A DNA stretch of 37,659 bases from a bacterium. Its GTDB lineage: Bacteria > Myxococcota_A > Bradymonadia > UBA7976 > UBA1532. The notes below the pieces were generated by a model, which saw only the letters and a program-made list of their open reading frames with translations, had not been told where the DNA came from and ran no database searches. The number at the start of each line of letters is the position of its first letter. The first letter of the stretch is position 1. The position numbers and the translations under genes are program-made. Positions 14,922 through 24,859 of this stretch are shown in pieces. The stretch is from assembly GCA_030426945.1 (NCBI GenBank), contig JAUHXL010000015.1:1-37659 (forward strand), written 5' to 3'.

Positions 14922-17903
14922 TCAGTCGCTCGCGGGTCCGAAGACCTGCTCGAAGCGCCGCCGGACCAGCGCCGTGGTGCGCTGATAGTCGTCCAGCAGC
15001 TGCCCACCGAGGCCGTCGGTGCCGCCCACCTGAGCGGCGCCGCGGTAGCCCAAGCGGCGGGCGAGGCGGTCCAGAGCGGTGGGGTCGGCCCGAAGCTCCG
15101 GCACGGGTCGGCCCCGCATGATGCGCAGCCGGTGGTCGAGCCGTCGCAGGAAGCGCCACGCGTCGAGCAGCGGGTCGACCTCGTCGAGCACCCCCGATGC
15201 GCCGAGCGCCGCGAGGGCGGCGCAGGTGTTGGCCGTGCGCAGCGAAGGTCGACGACCACCGTTCTCGATCTGCAGCACCTGGGCGATGAACTCGAGATCC
15301 ATGAGCCCGCCGCGGCCTACCTTCGGGTTATAGCGATCCGGTGTTTCGCGGGCAACCTCGCGCTCCAGGCGGGACCGGATGCGTCGAAGGTCGGCCCGCA
15401 GGCTGGGGGGCGGCGGCAGCGCGAAGGTCAGGCGCTCGAGGGCGGGCTCCAGCCGCACGCAGAGCGCGCGATCACCCGCGACCGGACGCGCGCGCACCAA
15501 CGCGACGCGCTCCCACGCCGCGGCGGTCTGTTCGTGGTGGGCGACGAAGCGGGCCAGCGACACCACCAGCGTGCCCTGGGAGCCGCCGGGGCGCAGGCGC
15601 GTGTCGACGCTGTACAGCGGCAGCCCGGCGCGCGTCGGCAGGCCGAGCAGGGACAGCGTCCGCTGGGCGAGACGGGTGCACCAGGCCAGCGCCTCGGCGG
15701 CGGTCGTCCCATCGGCCTCGGCGTGGTCGTAGACGAAGACCAGGTCGAGGTCGCTGCCGTAGGACATCTCGCGACCCCCGAGCTTGCCGAAGGCGAGGAT
15801 CGCCGTCTCGATGGCGGTGGGGGGGGCGCCCCGGCGCGCCTCGGTGTCCCTGCGCGCGCGCTCGAACACGGCGCGCAGGATGGCCGCGGCCAGGTCGCTG
15901 AGCGCCGCCTCGAGCCGCGGGGCGTCGAGCTCGCCGGCGACGTCCGACAACCCGATGCGCAGCAGCGCGGCCTGCTTGTAGCGCGCGACCGCCTCGACGA
16001 AGCGCTCGGTGTCCTCGGTGGCCGCCGCCCGCGCGAGCGCCGCGGCCAGGTGCGCGTCTTCGTCCGTCGGAGGCCGCCGGTCGAAGAGCGAGTCGAGCAG
16101 ATCGGGCTGCCGGATGAGCATCGTGCTCAGCAGATCACTGGTGGCGAAGACGCTCACCAGGAGCCGCACGAGCACCGGGTTGCGCTGCAAGCTGCCGACG
16201 TAGGCCGGGGTGCGGGCCAGGGGACGGGCGAAGCCGGCGAGATGCGTGAGCGCGCGATCCGGCTCGGCCGAGCGGAGCACCTCGGTCACGAGCGTCAGGC
16301 CGAGCCGGGCGAGGGCGCCGTCGGCGCGCGGCGACAGGGGGCTCTGCGGCCAGCGCCCGGCGGTCTGGAGCAGGTGCGCCGCCTGATCGGGATCCACGAA
16401 GCCGGCGGCCGCGCAGAGGGCCCGCCGGTGAGCGGCGTCGGGGGTGGCCAGCAGCGCCATGGCCCGGCGGGCGTCGTCGTCCTCGGCGCCGCGCTCGCCG
16501 GCGAGCAACGCGTCGAACATCGCACCGACCCGGGTCTGGTGCGCTTCGAGCGTGGCCAGCAGCTCGGCGCCGGGGGCCACGCCGCCCAGGCCCAGACGGC
16601 TCGCCAGCCCGTCCAACTCCGCGCCCTGGGGCAGCGTCTGGGTCTGGCGCTGGTCCAGCATCATGATCCGGTGCTCGACGCGCCGGTACAGCACGTACGC
16701 CTCGGTCAGCTGGTCGCGCTCCGTCTCGGTCAGCAAGCCCGAGGCGACCAGGCGATCCATCGCGCCGAGGGTGGACGGATCGCGCAGCCGAGGGTCGCGC
16801 GGCGCGTGCAGCAGCTGCAGCGCGTTGACGAAGAACTCCACCGCGCGGATGCCGCCGGGATCCAGCTTCAGGTCGTGGTGCGCTCCCCGCAGGGCCCTCT
16901 CCTGGCGGCGCCGCGCGCCGATCTGCGCCTTCAGCTGCCCGACCGCGTCGAGCGTCTCGGGTCCGACGGTCCGCTGGTAGATCCACGGCGACAGGACGGC
17001 CAGCGCCCGGGCGCCCAGCTCGAGGTCACCGGCGACCGGTCGCGCGCGCAGCCAGGCGATGCGCTCCCAGGTGCGCCCCCAGGCCTCGTAATAGCGCTCC
17101 GCGCCCGCGAGGCCGTTGCAGATCGGACCGCCGCGGCCCTCGGGCCGCAGATCCAGGTCGACGCGGAAGACGAAGCCGTGCTCGGTCGTGGCGCCGACGA
17201 GGCGGGTGATCAGATTGCTGACGCGCACGAAGAAGGCGTGCGGGGTGGGCGCGTCGGGAGCGCCTTCGTCGGTGCCGTAGAGGTAGATGAGGTCGATGTC
17301 CGAGCTGTAGTTCAGCTCGCCACCCCCCAGCTTCCCCATGCCCATGACCACGAAGGGGATGCGCGCCCCCGCCGCGTCGACGGGGGCGCCCAGCTCCGCC
17401 TCGACGACGCGCAGCGCGTACCGGGTCGCGGCGCGCAGGGCGGCCTCGGCGATGGCGGTGAGATCGGCGCAGGTGGCTTCGACGGTGGCCCCGAGGGCGA
17501 CGTCGCGCGCCGTGACGTGCAGGAACGCTCGCAGCCGCCCCCGCCGAAGCCGTCGGCTGGCCGCGTCCTCGTCGGGCGCGTCGCTCAGGTCGAGCGCGCG
17601 CTCGAGCTGCGCTCGCCGCAGGGGCGCGCGCAAGCGCTCGATCTCGAGCAGGTCGTCGACGAGCGCGGGCGTGGTGGCCATCGCCGCGGTGAGGAAGCGG
17701 CTGTTGGCCAAGACCGGGATCAGGGTCCGCGCCAGGCGCGGATCGTCCAGCGCCGCGCCGGCCTCGGCCAGCCGGTGGAGGCCCGCGCGCACCGGCCCCG
17801 GGGCGGCGCAGGCGTCGGCGGCGGTGAGCAGCGCGGGATGCACGCCGGCTGTCGTCGCACACCGGGCCGGGAAGGGCAACGGGCCCGGGCTGCCCGCATC
17901 CAT
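14922..17903 (-). CDS. glnE: Bifunctional glutamine synthetase adenylyltransferase / adenylyl-removing enzyme
   Basis: A 993-residue GlnE, similar in length to E. coli (946). It adds AMP to, and removes it from, glutamine synthetase in response to PII and glutamine. Two nucleotidyltransferase domains are visible. The N-terminal (adenylyl-removing) one has GMGKLGGGELNYSSDIDL with D202 and D204. The C-terminal (adenylylating) one has AFGKLGGREMSYGSDLDL with its Asp pair near residues 717-719. Each is followed by a helical GlnD-PII-uridylyltransferase-like domain; typical pieces are VDLDLRPEGRGGP, VEFFVNALQLLH, TRLRPGGSQG and GLMDLEFIAQ. The frame stays open far upstream, but conservation begins only near the ATG at 17903. 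It diverges from glmU. Confidence 0.93.
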   Translation of the reverse strand: MDAGSPGPLPFPARCATTAGVHPALLTAADACAAPGPVRAGLHRLAEAGAALDDPRLARTLIPVLANSRFLTAAMATTPALVDDLLEIERLRAPLRRAQLERALDLSDAPDEDAASRRLRRGRLRAFLHVTARDVALGATVEATCADLTAIAEAALRAATRYALRVVEAELGAPVDAAGARIPFVVMGMGKLGGGELNYSSDIDLIYLYGTDEGAPDAPTPHAFFVRVSNLITRLVGATTEHGFVFRVDLDLRPEGRGGPICNGLAGAERYYEAWGRTWERIAWLRARPVAGDLELGARALAVLSPWIYQRTVGPETLDAVGQLKAQIGARRRQERALRGAHHDLKLDPGGIRAVEFFVNALQLLHAPRDPRLRDPSTLGAMDRLVASGLLTETERDQLTEAYVLYRRVEHRIMMLDQRQTQTLPQGAELDGLASRLGLGGVAPGAELLATLEAHQTRVGAMFDALLAGERGAEDDDARRAMALLATPDAAHRRALCAAAGFVDPDQAAHLLQTAGRWPQSPLSPRADGALARLGLTLVTEVLRSAEPDRALTHLAGFARPLARTPAYVGSLQRNPVLVRLLVSVFATSDLLSTMLIRQPDLLDSLFDRRPPTDEDAHLAAALARAAATEDTERFVEAVARYKQAALLRIGLSDVAGELDAPRLEAALSDLAAAILRAVFERARRDTEARRGAPPTAIETAILAFGKLGGREMSYGSDLDLVFVYDHAEADGTTAAEALAWCTRLAQRTLSLLGLPTRAGLPLYSVDTRLRPGGSQGTLVVSLARFVAHHEQTAAAWERVALVRARPVAGDRALCVRLEPALERLTFALPPPPSLRADLRRIRSRLEREVARETPDRYNPKVGRGGLMDLEFIAQVLQIENGGRRPSLRTANTCAALAALGASGVLDEVDPLLDAWRFLRRLDHRLRIMRGRPVPELRADPTALDRLARRLGYRGAAQVGGTDGLGGQLLDDYQRTTALVRRRFEQVFGPASD

Positions 17904-17931
17904 TGACACGACAGGGCGTCTCCGTGATACC
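17903..17931 (+). promoter_or_regulatory. Putative sigma-70 promoter of glmU-glmS-pcrA
   Basis: A perfect TTGACA (17903-17908) is followed after 17 nt by GATACC (17926-17931, 3 of 6 bases of the -10 consensus, with TG one base earlier). The -35 element abuts the start codon of the divergent glnE. It lies 60-90 nt before the glmU GTG. Confidence 0.45.
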
Positions 17932-17990
17932 GGCGACGGCGGCGCGCATGTTCCCGCGAGGGCAGCGCCGCGAAGGACGAAGGGGGAATC

Positions 17991-19409
17991 GTGGGGGCGC
18001 GACGGAAAGCAGTGGTGCTGATGGCGGCGGGGCTGGGGACGCGGCTGCGCTCGGCGACCGTCAAGGTCCTGCACGCGGTGGCCGGGCGGCCGATGATCCA
18101 CTATCCGGTCCGGAGCGCCCTCGAGCTGGGCGCCGACCCGATCGTCGCGGTGCTCGGGCACCAACGGGAGGCCGTCGAGGGCTACCTGAGGGGGGCGTTC
18201 CCGGACGCGCCCCTGCGCGTGGCGCTGCAGGCGGAGCAGCTCGGCACCGCCCACGCGGTCCTCTGCGCCCAAGAGGCCCTCGCCGACTTCGACGGGGACG
18301 TCTTCATCCTGAGCGGTGACGTGCCGACGCTGCCGACCGCGCTCATCGAGCGCCTCGACGCCGTCTGCGGAGATGCGACCGTCGGCGTCGTGGGCATGCG
18401 GCTCGCTGATCCGGGGGCCTATGGTCGTCTGGTGCGCGACGAAGACGGCCAGCTGAGTCGCATCGTCGAGTTCCGTGACTGCGCGCCCGCCGAGGCCGCC
18501 ATCGACGAGGTCAACGCGGGCATCTACCGCGTCGACGCCCGGTTCCTGTTCGAGACGCTGGCTGGCCTCGGCCGGGACAACGCGCAGGGCGAGTATTACC
18601 TGACCGACATCGTCGCGGCCGCGCGCGGCGCGAGTCACCGGGTGAGCACGCTCGTGCTCGATGGGGCCGAGGCCGCGCTCGCCGCCGGGGTGAACGACCG
18701 GATCGACCTGGCGGCGGCCGAAGCGCGCATGCAGGCCGCGCTGCGCACCACGCTGATGCGCGAAGGCGTGACCCTGGTCGATCCCGGCTCCGTCTTCGTG
18801 GACGACGGGGTGGAGGTCGGGCCGGACACCGTCCTCGAGCCCGGCGTGCGCCTGGCGGGGCGGACCCGCGTCGGTCGCGGGTGCCACCTCGAGCAGGGCG
18901 TCGTGCTGCGGGACAGCGTGCTCGGCGACGGGGTCGTGGTGCACGCCTACAGTCACGCGGAGCGCGCGATCATCGACGACGCCTGCCACGTCGGGCCCTT
19001 CGCGCGCCTGCGAGAAGGGACGGTGCTGCGCCGGGGGGTCAAGGTGGGCAACTTCGTCGAGACCAAGAAGACCGAGATGGAGGAGGGCGCGAAGGCGAGC
19101 CACCTGTCCTACCTCGGCGACGCGCGCGTGGGCGCCGGGGCCAACGTCGGCGCCGGGACGATCACCTGCAACTACGATGGCCGCTCGAAGCACCGCACGG
19201 ACATCGGCGCGGGGGCCTTCATCGGCTCGGACACCCAGCTCGTCGCGCCCGTGCGGGTCGGCGACGGCGCCTATGTCGGCGCGGGCAGCACCATCACCGA
19301 AGATGTCCCCGCGGGCGGCCTCGCCCTCTCGCGGACCCGCCAGCGCAACATCCCCGGCTGGGTGGAGCGCAAGGCGCGCGCCCGCGCCGAGCAACACGGA
19401 AAGGACTGA
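17991..19409 (+). CDS. glmU: Bifunctional UDP-N-acetylglucosamine pyrophosphorylase / glucosamine-1-phosphate N-acetyltransferase
   Basis: A 472-residue GlmU. The N-terminal uridylyltransferase domain has LMAAGLGTRLRSATVKVLH, with the catalytic Arg and Lys present although the usual Pro before Lys is Val, then QAEQLGTAHAV, LSGDVPTL, EVNAGIY and GEYYLTD. From about residue 250 the hexapeptide left-handed beta-helix begins (VGPDTVLEPGVRLAG). Acetyltransferase residues are present: ARLREG, VGNFVETKK, KASHLSYLGDA with the catalytic His, and NYDGRSKHRT. It makes GlcNAc-1-P and then UDP-GlcNAc for peptidoglycan and LPS. The GTG start is preceded by AGGGGG at a good distance. It is followed by glmS after 3 nt, the preceding enzyme of the same pathway. 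Confidence 0.96.
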   Translation: MGARRKAVVLMAAGLGTRLRSATVKVLHAVAGRPMIHYPVRSALELGADPIVAVLGHQREAVEGYLRGAFPDAPLRVALQAEQLGTAHAVLCAQEALADFDGDVFILSGDVPTLPTALIERLDAVCGDATVGVVGMRLADPGAYGRLVRDEDGQLSRIVEFRDCAPAEAAIDEVNAGIYRVDARFLFETLAGLGRDNAQGEYYLTDIVAAARGASHRVSTLVLDGAEAALAAGVNDRIDLAAAEARMQAALRTTLMREGVTLVDPGSVFVDDGVEVGPDTVLEPGVRLAGRTRVGRGCHLEQGVVLRDSVLGDGVVVHAYSHAERAIIDDACHVGPFARLREGTVLRRGVKVGNFVETKKTEMEEGAKASHLSYLGDARVGAGANVGAGTITCNYDGRSKHRTDIGAGAFIGSDTQLVAPVRVGDGAYVGAGSTITEDVPAGGLALSRTRQRNIPGWVERKARARAEQHGKD

Positions 19410-19412
19410 GTC

Positions 19413-21238
<1,826 letters not shown>

Positions 21239-21242
<4 letters not shown>

Positions 21243-23488
21243 GCGCCGGGGCCGTCCTGGACCTCGAGGGCCTCAACCCGGTTCAGCGGGCGGCGGTCCA
21301 GCACGACGAGGGGCCGTTGTTGCTGCTGGCCGGCGCCGGCAGCGGCAAGACGCGGGTGGTGACGCACCGCATCGCGCGGCTGCTGCTCGAGGGCTCTTCC
21401 CCCGACAGTGTCCTGGCGCTGACGTTCACCAACCGCGCCGCCCGCGAGATGCGCGAGCGGGTCTTCGGCCTGCTCGGCGCGGACGACCTGCCCGGCCTCA
21501 CCATCTCGACCTTCCACAGCCTGGGCGCCCGCTTTCTGCGCCAGCACGCCACGGCGGTGGGTCGCACCCGCGCCTTCACCATCTACGACGACGACGACCA
21601 GACGGCCGTGCTGCGCGAGGCCCTCAACGACCTGAACGCGGGTCTCAGCGCCAAGGGGGTGCGGGCCTGGCGCCGCGCCATCGATCAGGCCAAGAACGCC
21701 GGCCTCGACGCGCGCGAGGCGACGCCGCCCAGCGAGGGCGCCTTGCTGGATCCCGCCGAGGTGGGCGCGCGCTACGAGCTGCTGATGGAGCGCGCCGACG
21801 CCTTCGACTTCGGTGATCTCATCCTGCGCCCGGCGCAGATCCTCACCGAGGTCCCCAGCCTGGCCGAGTCCTACCGCCGGCGTTGGCGCTGGGTGCTGGT
21901 CGACGAGTTCCAGGACACCAACCGCGCCCAATACGCCTGGCTGCGCACCTTCGCGCCGCCGGCCAGCAACCTGTTCGTGGTCGGCGACGACGACCAGTCC
22001 ATCTACGGCTGGCGTGGGGCCGAGGTGGAGAACATCCTCCAGTTTCCCCACGAGTATCCGGCCGCGCGCGTGCTGCGGCTCGAGCAGAACTACCGCAGCG
22101 ACGGCCACATCCTGCAGGCGGCCAACGGCGTCATCGCCCACAACGAGCGGCGCCTGGGCAAGGATCTCTGGACCGAGCGCAGCGAGGGCACGCGGATCGA
22201 GCTCTACGAAGGCCACGACGCGCGCGGCGAGGCGCGGTGGGTCGCCGAGCGCATCGCCGGCCTCTGCCGCGAGGAGGGCTACGCGCCGGGCGACGTCGCG
22301 GTGCTGATGCGCGCCAACCACCTGTCCCTGGATCTCGAGGAGACCTTGACCCGCGCGGGCCTGCGCTATGCCGTCGTCCGCGGGCGGTCCTTCTATGATC
22401 GCGCCGAGGTGCGCGACGCGCTCGCGTACGTCCGGTTGCTGGTCAACCCCAACGACGATGTCGCCTTCCGCCGCGCGCTGGGCGTGCCGTCGCGGGGGGT
22501 CGGCAAGACCTCGCTGGCCCGCCTTGCCGAGTTCGCGGACGCGCGCGGAGAGAGCGCCCTCGCGGCGGCGGCCGCCGCCCTCGACGCGGCGGTCCTCCGC
22601 GGTCGGGCGCGCAGCGGGCTCGCGGACTTCCTGGCGGCCCTGGCGGCCGCCCGCGCCGAGGCGTCCTCGCCCAGCGCGCAGGTGCGCGGCCTGCTCGAGC
22701 GCGTGGGGCTGATGGAGCACCTGGCTCACGAGGATGTGGAGCGCGAGGCGGGTGAGGGTCGGCAGGCCAACGTCGAGCGCCTGCTGCAGGCCATCGAGAG
22801 CTACGAGCAGGAGACGCCGGACGCTTCGCTGGCGGGCTATCTGGAGCAGGTCAAGCTCGTCAGCGAGGTCGACGTGGCCCAGCTGTCGGGCGGCGCCGTC
22901 TCGTTGATGACGGTCCACGCGGCCAAGGGGCTCGAGTTCCCGGTGGTCTTCGTCATCGGCCTCGAGGACGGCGTGTTCCCCAACGCGCGCGCCCTCGACG
23001 ACCGCGACGGGGCGGGGGAGGAGGAGGAGCGGCGCCTCTGCTACGTCGCGCTCACCCGCGCGGAGCGCCGGCTGATCCTCACCCGCGCGCGGCAGCGCCG
23101 CACCTTCGGAGAGGTGCGCCACAACGCACCCAGCCGCTTCTTGCGCGAGCTCCCGCGCGGTGCGGTCGAGTCCCGCTACGTGCCCGAGCCACCGCCCGCC
23201 GCGCGGGCCTGGCAGCGGCGCGCCTCCGGCTGGCCTCGCGAGCACGACCCGGTCGCCGTGGCCCCCGCCCCCTCGGACGATGAGCTGTGCGTGGACGTCG
23301 TGTACGACGAGTTCGGAGGCTCGGACGGCCCCGGCTTCTCCCCCGGTATGCGGGTGTGGCACGCCCAGCTCGGCGCCGGCCGGGTGCGGAAGGTCAACCC
23401 CGGCATGCGCCCCTCGCTCACCATCGACTTCGACGACGTCGGGCAGCGCAAGGTGCTGGCGAGCTTCGTCGCCCCCTACCAGGGCTGA
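21239..23488 (+). CDS. pcrA: ATP-dependent DNA helicase, UvrD/PcrA family
   Basis: A 749-residue superfamily 1A helicase. It shows the Q-motif LNPVQRAAV, Walker A AGAGSGKT (31-38), motif Ia [13 protein letters not shown], Walker [11 protein letters not shown], motif [18 protein letters not shown], motif [10 protein letters not shown], motif [19 protein letters not shown] and motif [13 protein letters not shown]. The last 45 residues ([14 protein letters not shown] to the end) form the Tudor-like domain that in PcrA binds RNA polymerase. It unwinds DNA 3' to 5' in repair and at stalled transcription. The start is the GTG at 21239, overlapping the glmS stop by 4 nt; linkage to the GlcNAc pathway is positional only. 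UvrD and PcrA cannot be separated by reading. Confidence 0.93.
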
Positions 23489-23495
23489 CCGCGTC

Positions 23496-23529
23496 CGCCG
23501 AGCCGACCCCGAAACCAGCGGGCTCGGCG
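23496..23529 (+). terminator. Inverted repeat after the helicase gene
   Basis: CGCCGAGCC (23496-23504) pairs perfectly with GGCTCGGCG (23521-23529) across a 16-nt loop, 8 nt after the helicase stop. No T-run follows, so it is only a candidate transcription end between pcrA and the zinc-ribbon gene. Confidence 0.35.
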
Positions 23530-23608
23530 AGGTCCGCAGCCCTGGGGCGCGTGGGTGTTATCGCGCGTACTGGCGCTGGCCGGGGCCCTGTGGCAACGTC
23601 CTTTAGTC

Positions 23609-24859
23609 GTGCAGGTGCGATGCCGCCATTGTGGAGCAGTGAACGAGGCCCAGCCGGTCAGCGGGGGCTCTGTCACCGTCGTGTGCGATCCGTGCGGTCG
23701 TCCCTTCACGGTCGACGCCGACGCAGCGCCCGCGCCGCCGGCCAGCGGCGCTGGGATGGGCCGCGGGCTGCTCGGTGCGCCGCCCTCGAGCTTCGGCGCC
23801 CTCGGTCGACCGGGCGGCTTCGATCCGGGGCTGGGCCCTCCGGCGCCGGGTCCCGACTTCGGCAGCCTCGCCGGCGATCTCGAGCCCGACGACGGCCCGG
23901 CCACCCGCGAAGACGAGCTGGGCCCCATGCCCACGGGCGGCGAGCGCTTCGACCTGTCGAGCATCCTCGATCCGCTGCCCACGCCGGCCAGTGAGGAGCC
24001 GCTCGGCGGCGGCAGCTTCACCTTCGGGGACGAAGACGAGGCCGCGACGCGCCTCGACGCCGACTTCCATGAGGACGAGTCGACGCGGGTGGTGGATCTC
24101 GACGCGACGGCCAAGGCGACCATGGGGGCCGCCGCCTGGCGCGTCCGCAGTGATCGGGGCCTCGTCTACGAGCTGCCTACCCTCGACGCCGTCGTCGCGT
24201 GGCTCGAGGGGAAGACGGACATCTCGCAGGTGCACCTGGCGCGTGGGGACAGCGCGTTCCTGCCGGTCGATGCGTGGCCCGACGTCAGCCAGCGGCTGAC
24301 GCCTCGGGGACCACCGACGCCGGGAGGTGACGAGCTCGCGTTGGACACCGCGCGCGCGCCGGCGAAGCGACCGCCCCGGACCCAGCAGCCCGCGCGCGCG
24401 CCCGAGCTTCGGCGCGCCAGCCCGCGGGACGGGGCCAGCGCGCCCGCCAAGAAGGAGGCGCGGCTGCCCGACAGCCCCCTCGGCTTCGGCTTCGTGTTGA
24501 TGCTGCTGGCCGGGGGCACCCTGCTGGCCGGCGGCGTGGTGGTCGCGGGCGTCCTCGGCGGCTGGATGGGCCTCCCGCCGACCGTCGAGGGCAGCGCGCT
24601 CCCCGCCCCGGCGCCAGCCAGCGCGTCGCTGGCCCGCGCCATCGAGCTCTTCGAGGCCGAGCAGTACACCGCCGCGACGCGTCTGCTGCAGACCGTCGCC
24701 GACCAGGAGGAGGATCCGCGCGCGCTGCGGTACCTGGCGCTGGCGCTGCACCGCAGCAACCGACAGGCCGAGGCACGCGCGGCGCTCGAAGCGTATCGGG
24801 CCCGCCACCAGCGGACGAACGGAAACGATGGACGTCAAGTGCGAGAAATGCGGCACTGA
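23609..24859 (+). CDS. Zinc-ribbon / GYF-like / transmembrane / TPR protein 1
   Basis: About 416 residues. I start it at GTG 23609 (MQVRCRHCG) because zinc-ribbon proteins of this class begin there; the frame is open upstream to 23555 without conserved sequence. C5, C8, C26 and C29 form an MJ0042-type zinc ribbon. An acidic, Pro/Gly-rich linker follows, then a GYF-like domain (about 177-231, WRVRSDRGLVYELPTLDAVV). After a basic stretch comes one membrane helix (FVLMLLAGGTLLAGGVVVAG), then a C-terminal TPR pair (LARAIELFEAEQYTAATRLL). The predicted topology is zinc ribbon and GYF in the cytoplasm, TPR in the periplasm. GltJ/AgmX of Myxococcus gliding motility shares the ribbon-GYF-TM order, but no specific orthology is claimed. 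Its 3' end overlaps the next gene by 32 nt. Confidence 0.8.
   Translation: MQVRCRHCGAVNEAQPVSGGSVTVVCDPCGRPFTVDADAAPAPPASGAGMGRGLLGAPPSSFGALGRPGGFDPGLGPPAPGPDFGSLAGDLEPDDGPATREDELGPMPTGGERFDLSSILDPLPTPASEEPLGGGSFTFGDEDEAATRLDADFHEDESTRVVDLDATAKATMGAAAWRVRSDRGLVYELPTLDAVVAWLEGKTDISQVHLARGDSAFLPVDAWPDVSQRLTPRGPPTPGGDELALDTARAPAKRPPRTQQPARAPELRRASPRDGASAPAKKEARLPDSPLGFGFVLMLLAGGTLLAGGVVVAGVLGGWMGLPPTVEGSALPAPAPASASLARAIELFEAEQYTAATRLLQTVADQEEDPRALRYLALALHRSNRQAEARAALEAYRARHQRTNGNDGRQVREMRH

Noticed and set aside
13101-17906. A 1601-codon open frame on the plus strand, antisense to the Fic-like gene, ilvE and glnE.
   Set aside because: It is a shadow of strong GC bias at third positions. Its translation is low-complexity Arg/Gly/Ala-rich text with no domain, and the opposite strand carries three recognisable conserved proteins.
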